DNA of 64,000 nucleotides from Lateolabrax maculatus (lineage: Eukaryota; Chordata; Actinopteri; Acropomatiformes; Lateolabracidae): assembly GCA_031216445.1 (NCBI GenBank), contig CM062200.1, forward strand, positions 6,523,501 to 6,587,500, in the 5' to 3' direction. Under the pieces are notes generated by a model, which saw only the letters and a program-made list of their open reading frames with translations, was not told the DNA's origin and did not search any database. Made by a program: the position numbers and the translations under genes. Position 1 is the stretch's first letter. Every line of letters begins with the position of its first letter. This document shows, piece by piece, positions 63,660 through 64,000 of this stretch.

Positions 63660-63852
63660 AGGGCTGCAAGTAACAATTATGTTCACTGTTGATTCATCTG
63701 TTGATAATTTTTTTATTATCTGATAAATCATTTAGTCTATAAAATGTGAGAATGTAGTGAAAAATAAGCATCACAACTCCAAGGTGACGTCTTCAAATTA
63801 CCCACAATGGACAACAGGCCTAAACCAAAAAATATTTAATTTACAATTATAT
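63660..63852 (+). mobile_element. Dispersed teleost palindromic repeat, copy 8
   Basis: Starts AGGGCTGCAAGTAACAATTA, includes TAGTCTATAAAATGTGAGAA and AAGGTGACGTCTTCAAATTA. Confidence 0.6.
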
Positions 63853-63970
63853 TAGAGCTGCAACGATTAGTCAATGAATTGACCAGTCAACTGACAGAAA
63901 ATTAATCAGCCACTATTTCTTAAATGTGAGTATTTGATGCTACTCTTTGTCAGACATGATAGTAAACAGT
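63853..63970 (-). mobile_element. Dispersed teleost palindromic repeat, copy 9 (inverted, adjoining copy 8)
   Basis: Starts AGAGCTGCAACGATTAGTCA and has ACTGACAGAAAATTAATCAG, the opposite end of the element. It may be the far end of copy 8 in a truncated palindrome. Confidence 0.5.
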
Positions 63971-64000
63971 AAAAGTAAAAGGTTTTGAATGATGGTGACA

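Larger units (their letters stand above)
55592..64000 (-). other. nrxn1 intron (or introns) upstream of LNS2
   Basis: 8.4 kb with no LNS1 or EGF-A exon. Contains CA microsatellites (57750-57784, 57876-57901, 59914-59968), a 21-base poly-G run (56844-56864) and several copies of the palindromic repeat. A possible SS1 microexon at 56348-56382 is listed as a finding. Confidence 0.7.

Noticed and set aside
1..64000. CRISPR arrays, bacterial operons, tRNA or rRNA genes
   Set aside because: None seen; repeats are microsatellites or dispersed eukaryotic elements without regular spacers.

Overview
This is vertebrate nuclear DNA: spliced genes with canonical GT-AG introns, many (CA)n/(GT)n microsatellites and several repeat families that I recognise as typical of ray-finned fish. 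The protein sequences point to a percomorph-like teleost. That placement rests mainly on the unusual N-terminus and extra leucine-rich repeat of the FSH receptor. The exact species cannot be told from the window.

Three protein-coding genes lie on the minus strand in the order fbxo11 - fshr - nrxn1, reading left to right. (1) Positions 59-2314 hold the first four coding exons of fbxo11 (F-box ubiquitin-ligase subunit) with a CpG-rich promoter up to about 2800; the rest of the gene is off the left edge. (2) Positions 6297-17109 hold a complete follicle-stimulating hormone receptor gene, fshr: 14 coding exons, 2109 coding bases, 702 residues. (3) Positions 24296-55591 hold 21 coding exons of neurexin-1, nrxn1, from the second LNS domain to the stop codon (about 1230 residues). 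The signal peptide, LNS1 and EGF-A exons are not in the remaining 8.4 kb and must lie off the right edge. The same gene order and orientation exists on human 2p16 (FBXO11, LHCGR, FSHR, NRXN1), but there it spans megabases. Here FBXO11 and FSHR are 4 kb apart and FSHR and NRXN1 about 5-7 kb apart, with no LHCGR between.

The three genes do not form one pathway; they are a conserved neighbourhood. The most informative details are gene-structural. The 7-transmembrane part of fshr, a single exon in mammals, is cut by three introns. An LRR exon of fshr looks tandemly duplicated. The nrxn1 splice-site 2 microexon keeps both nested donors (8 or 15 residues). That microexon is surrounded, in transcript sense, by a dense cluster of ACTAAC motifs. 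The splice-site 4 exon is intact with UAAA-rich sequence just downstream. No beta-neurexin first exon is visible in the intron where it should be.

The rest is intergenic or intronic sequence carrying microsatellites, purine-rich tracts and at least five dispersed repeat families, several nested in one another. I see no bacterial-type system, CRISPR array, tRNA or rRNA gene.
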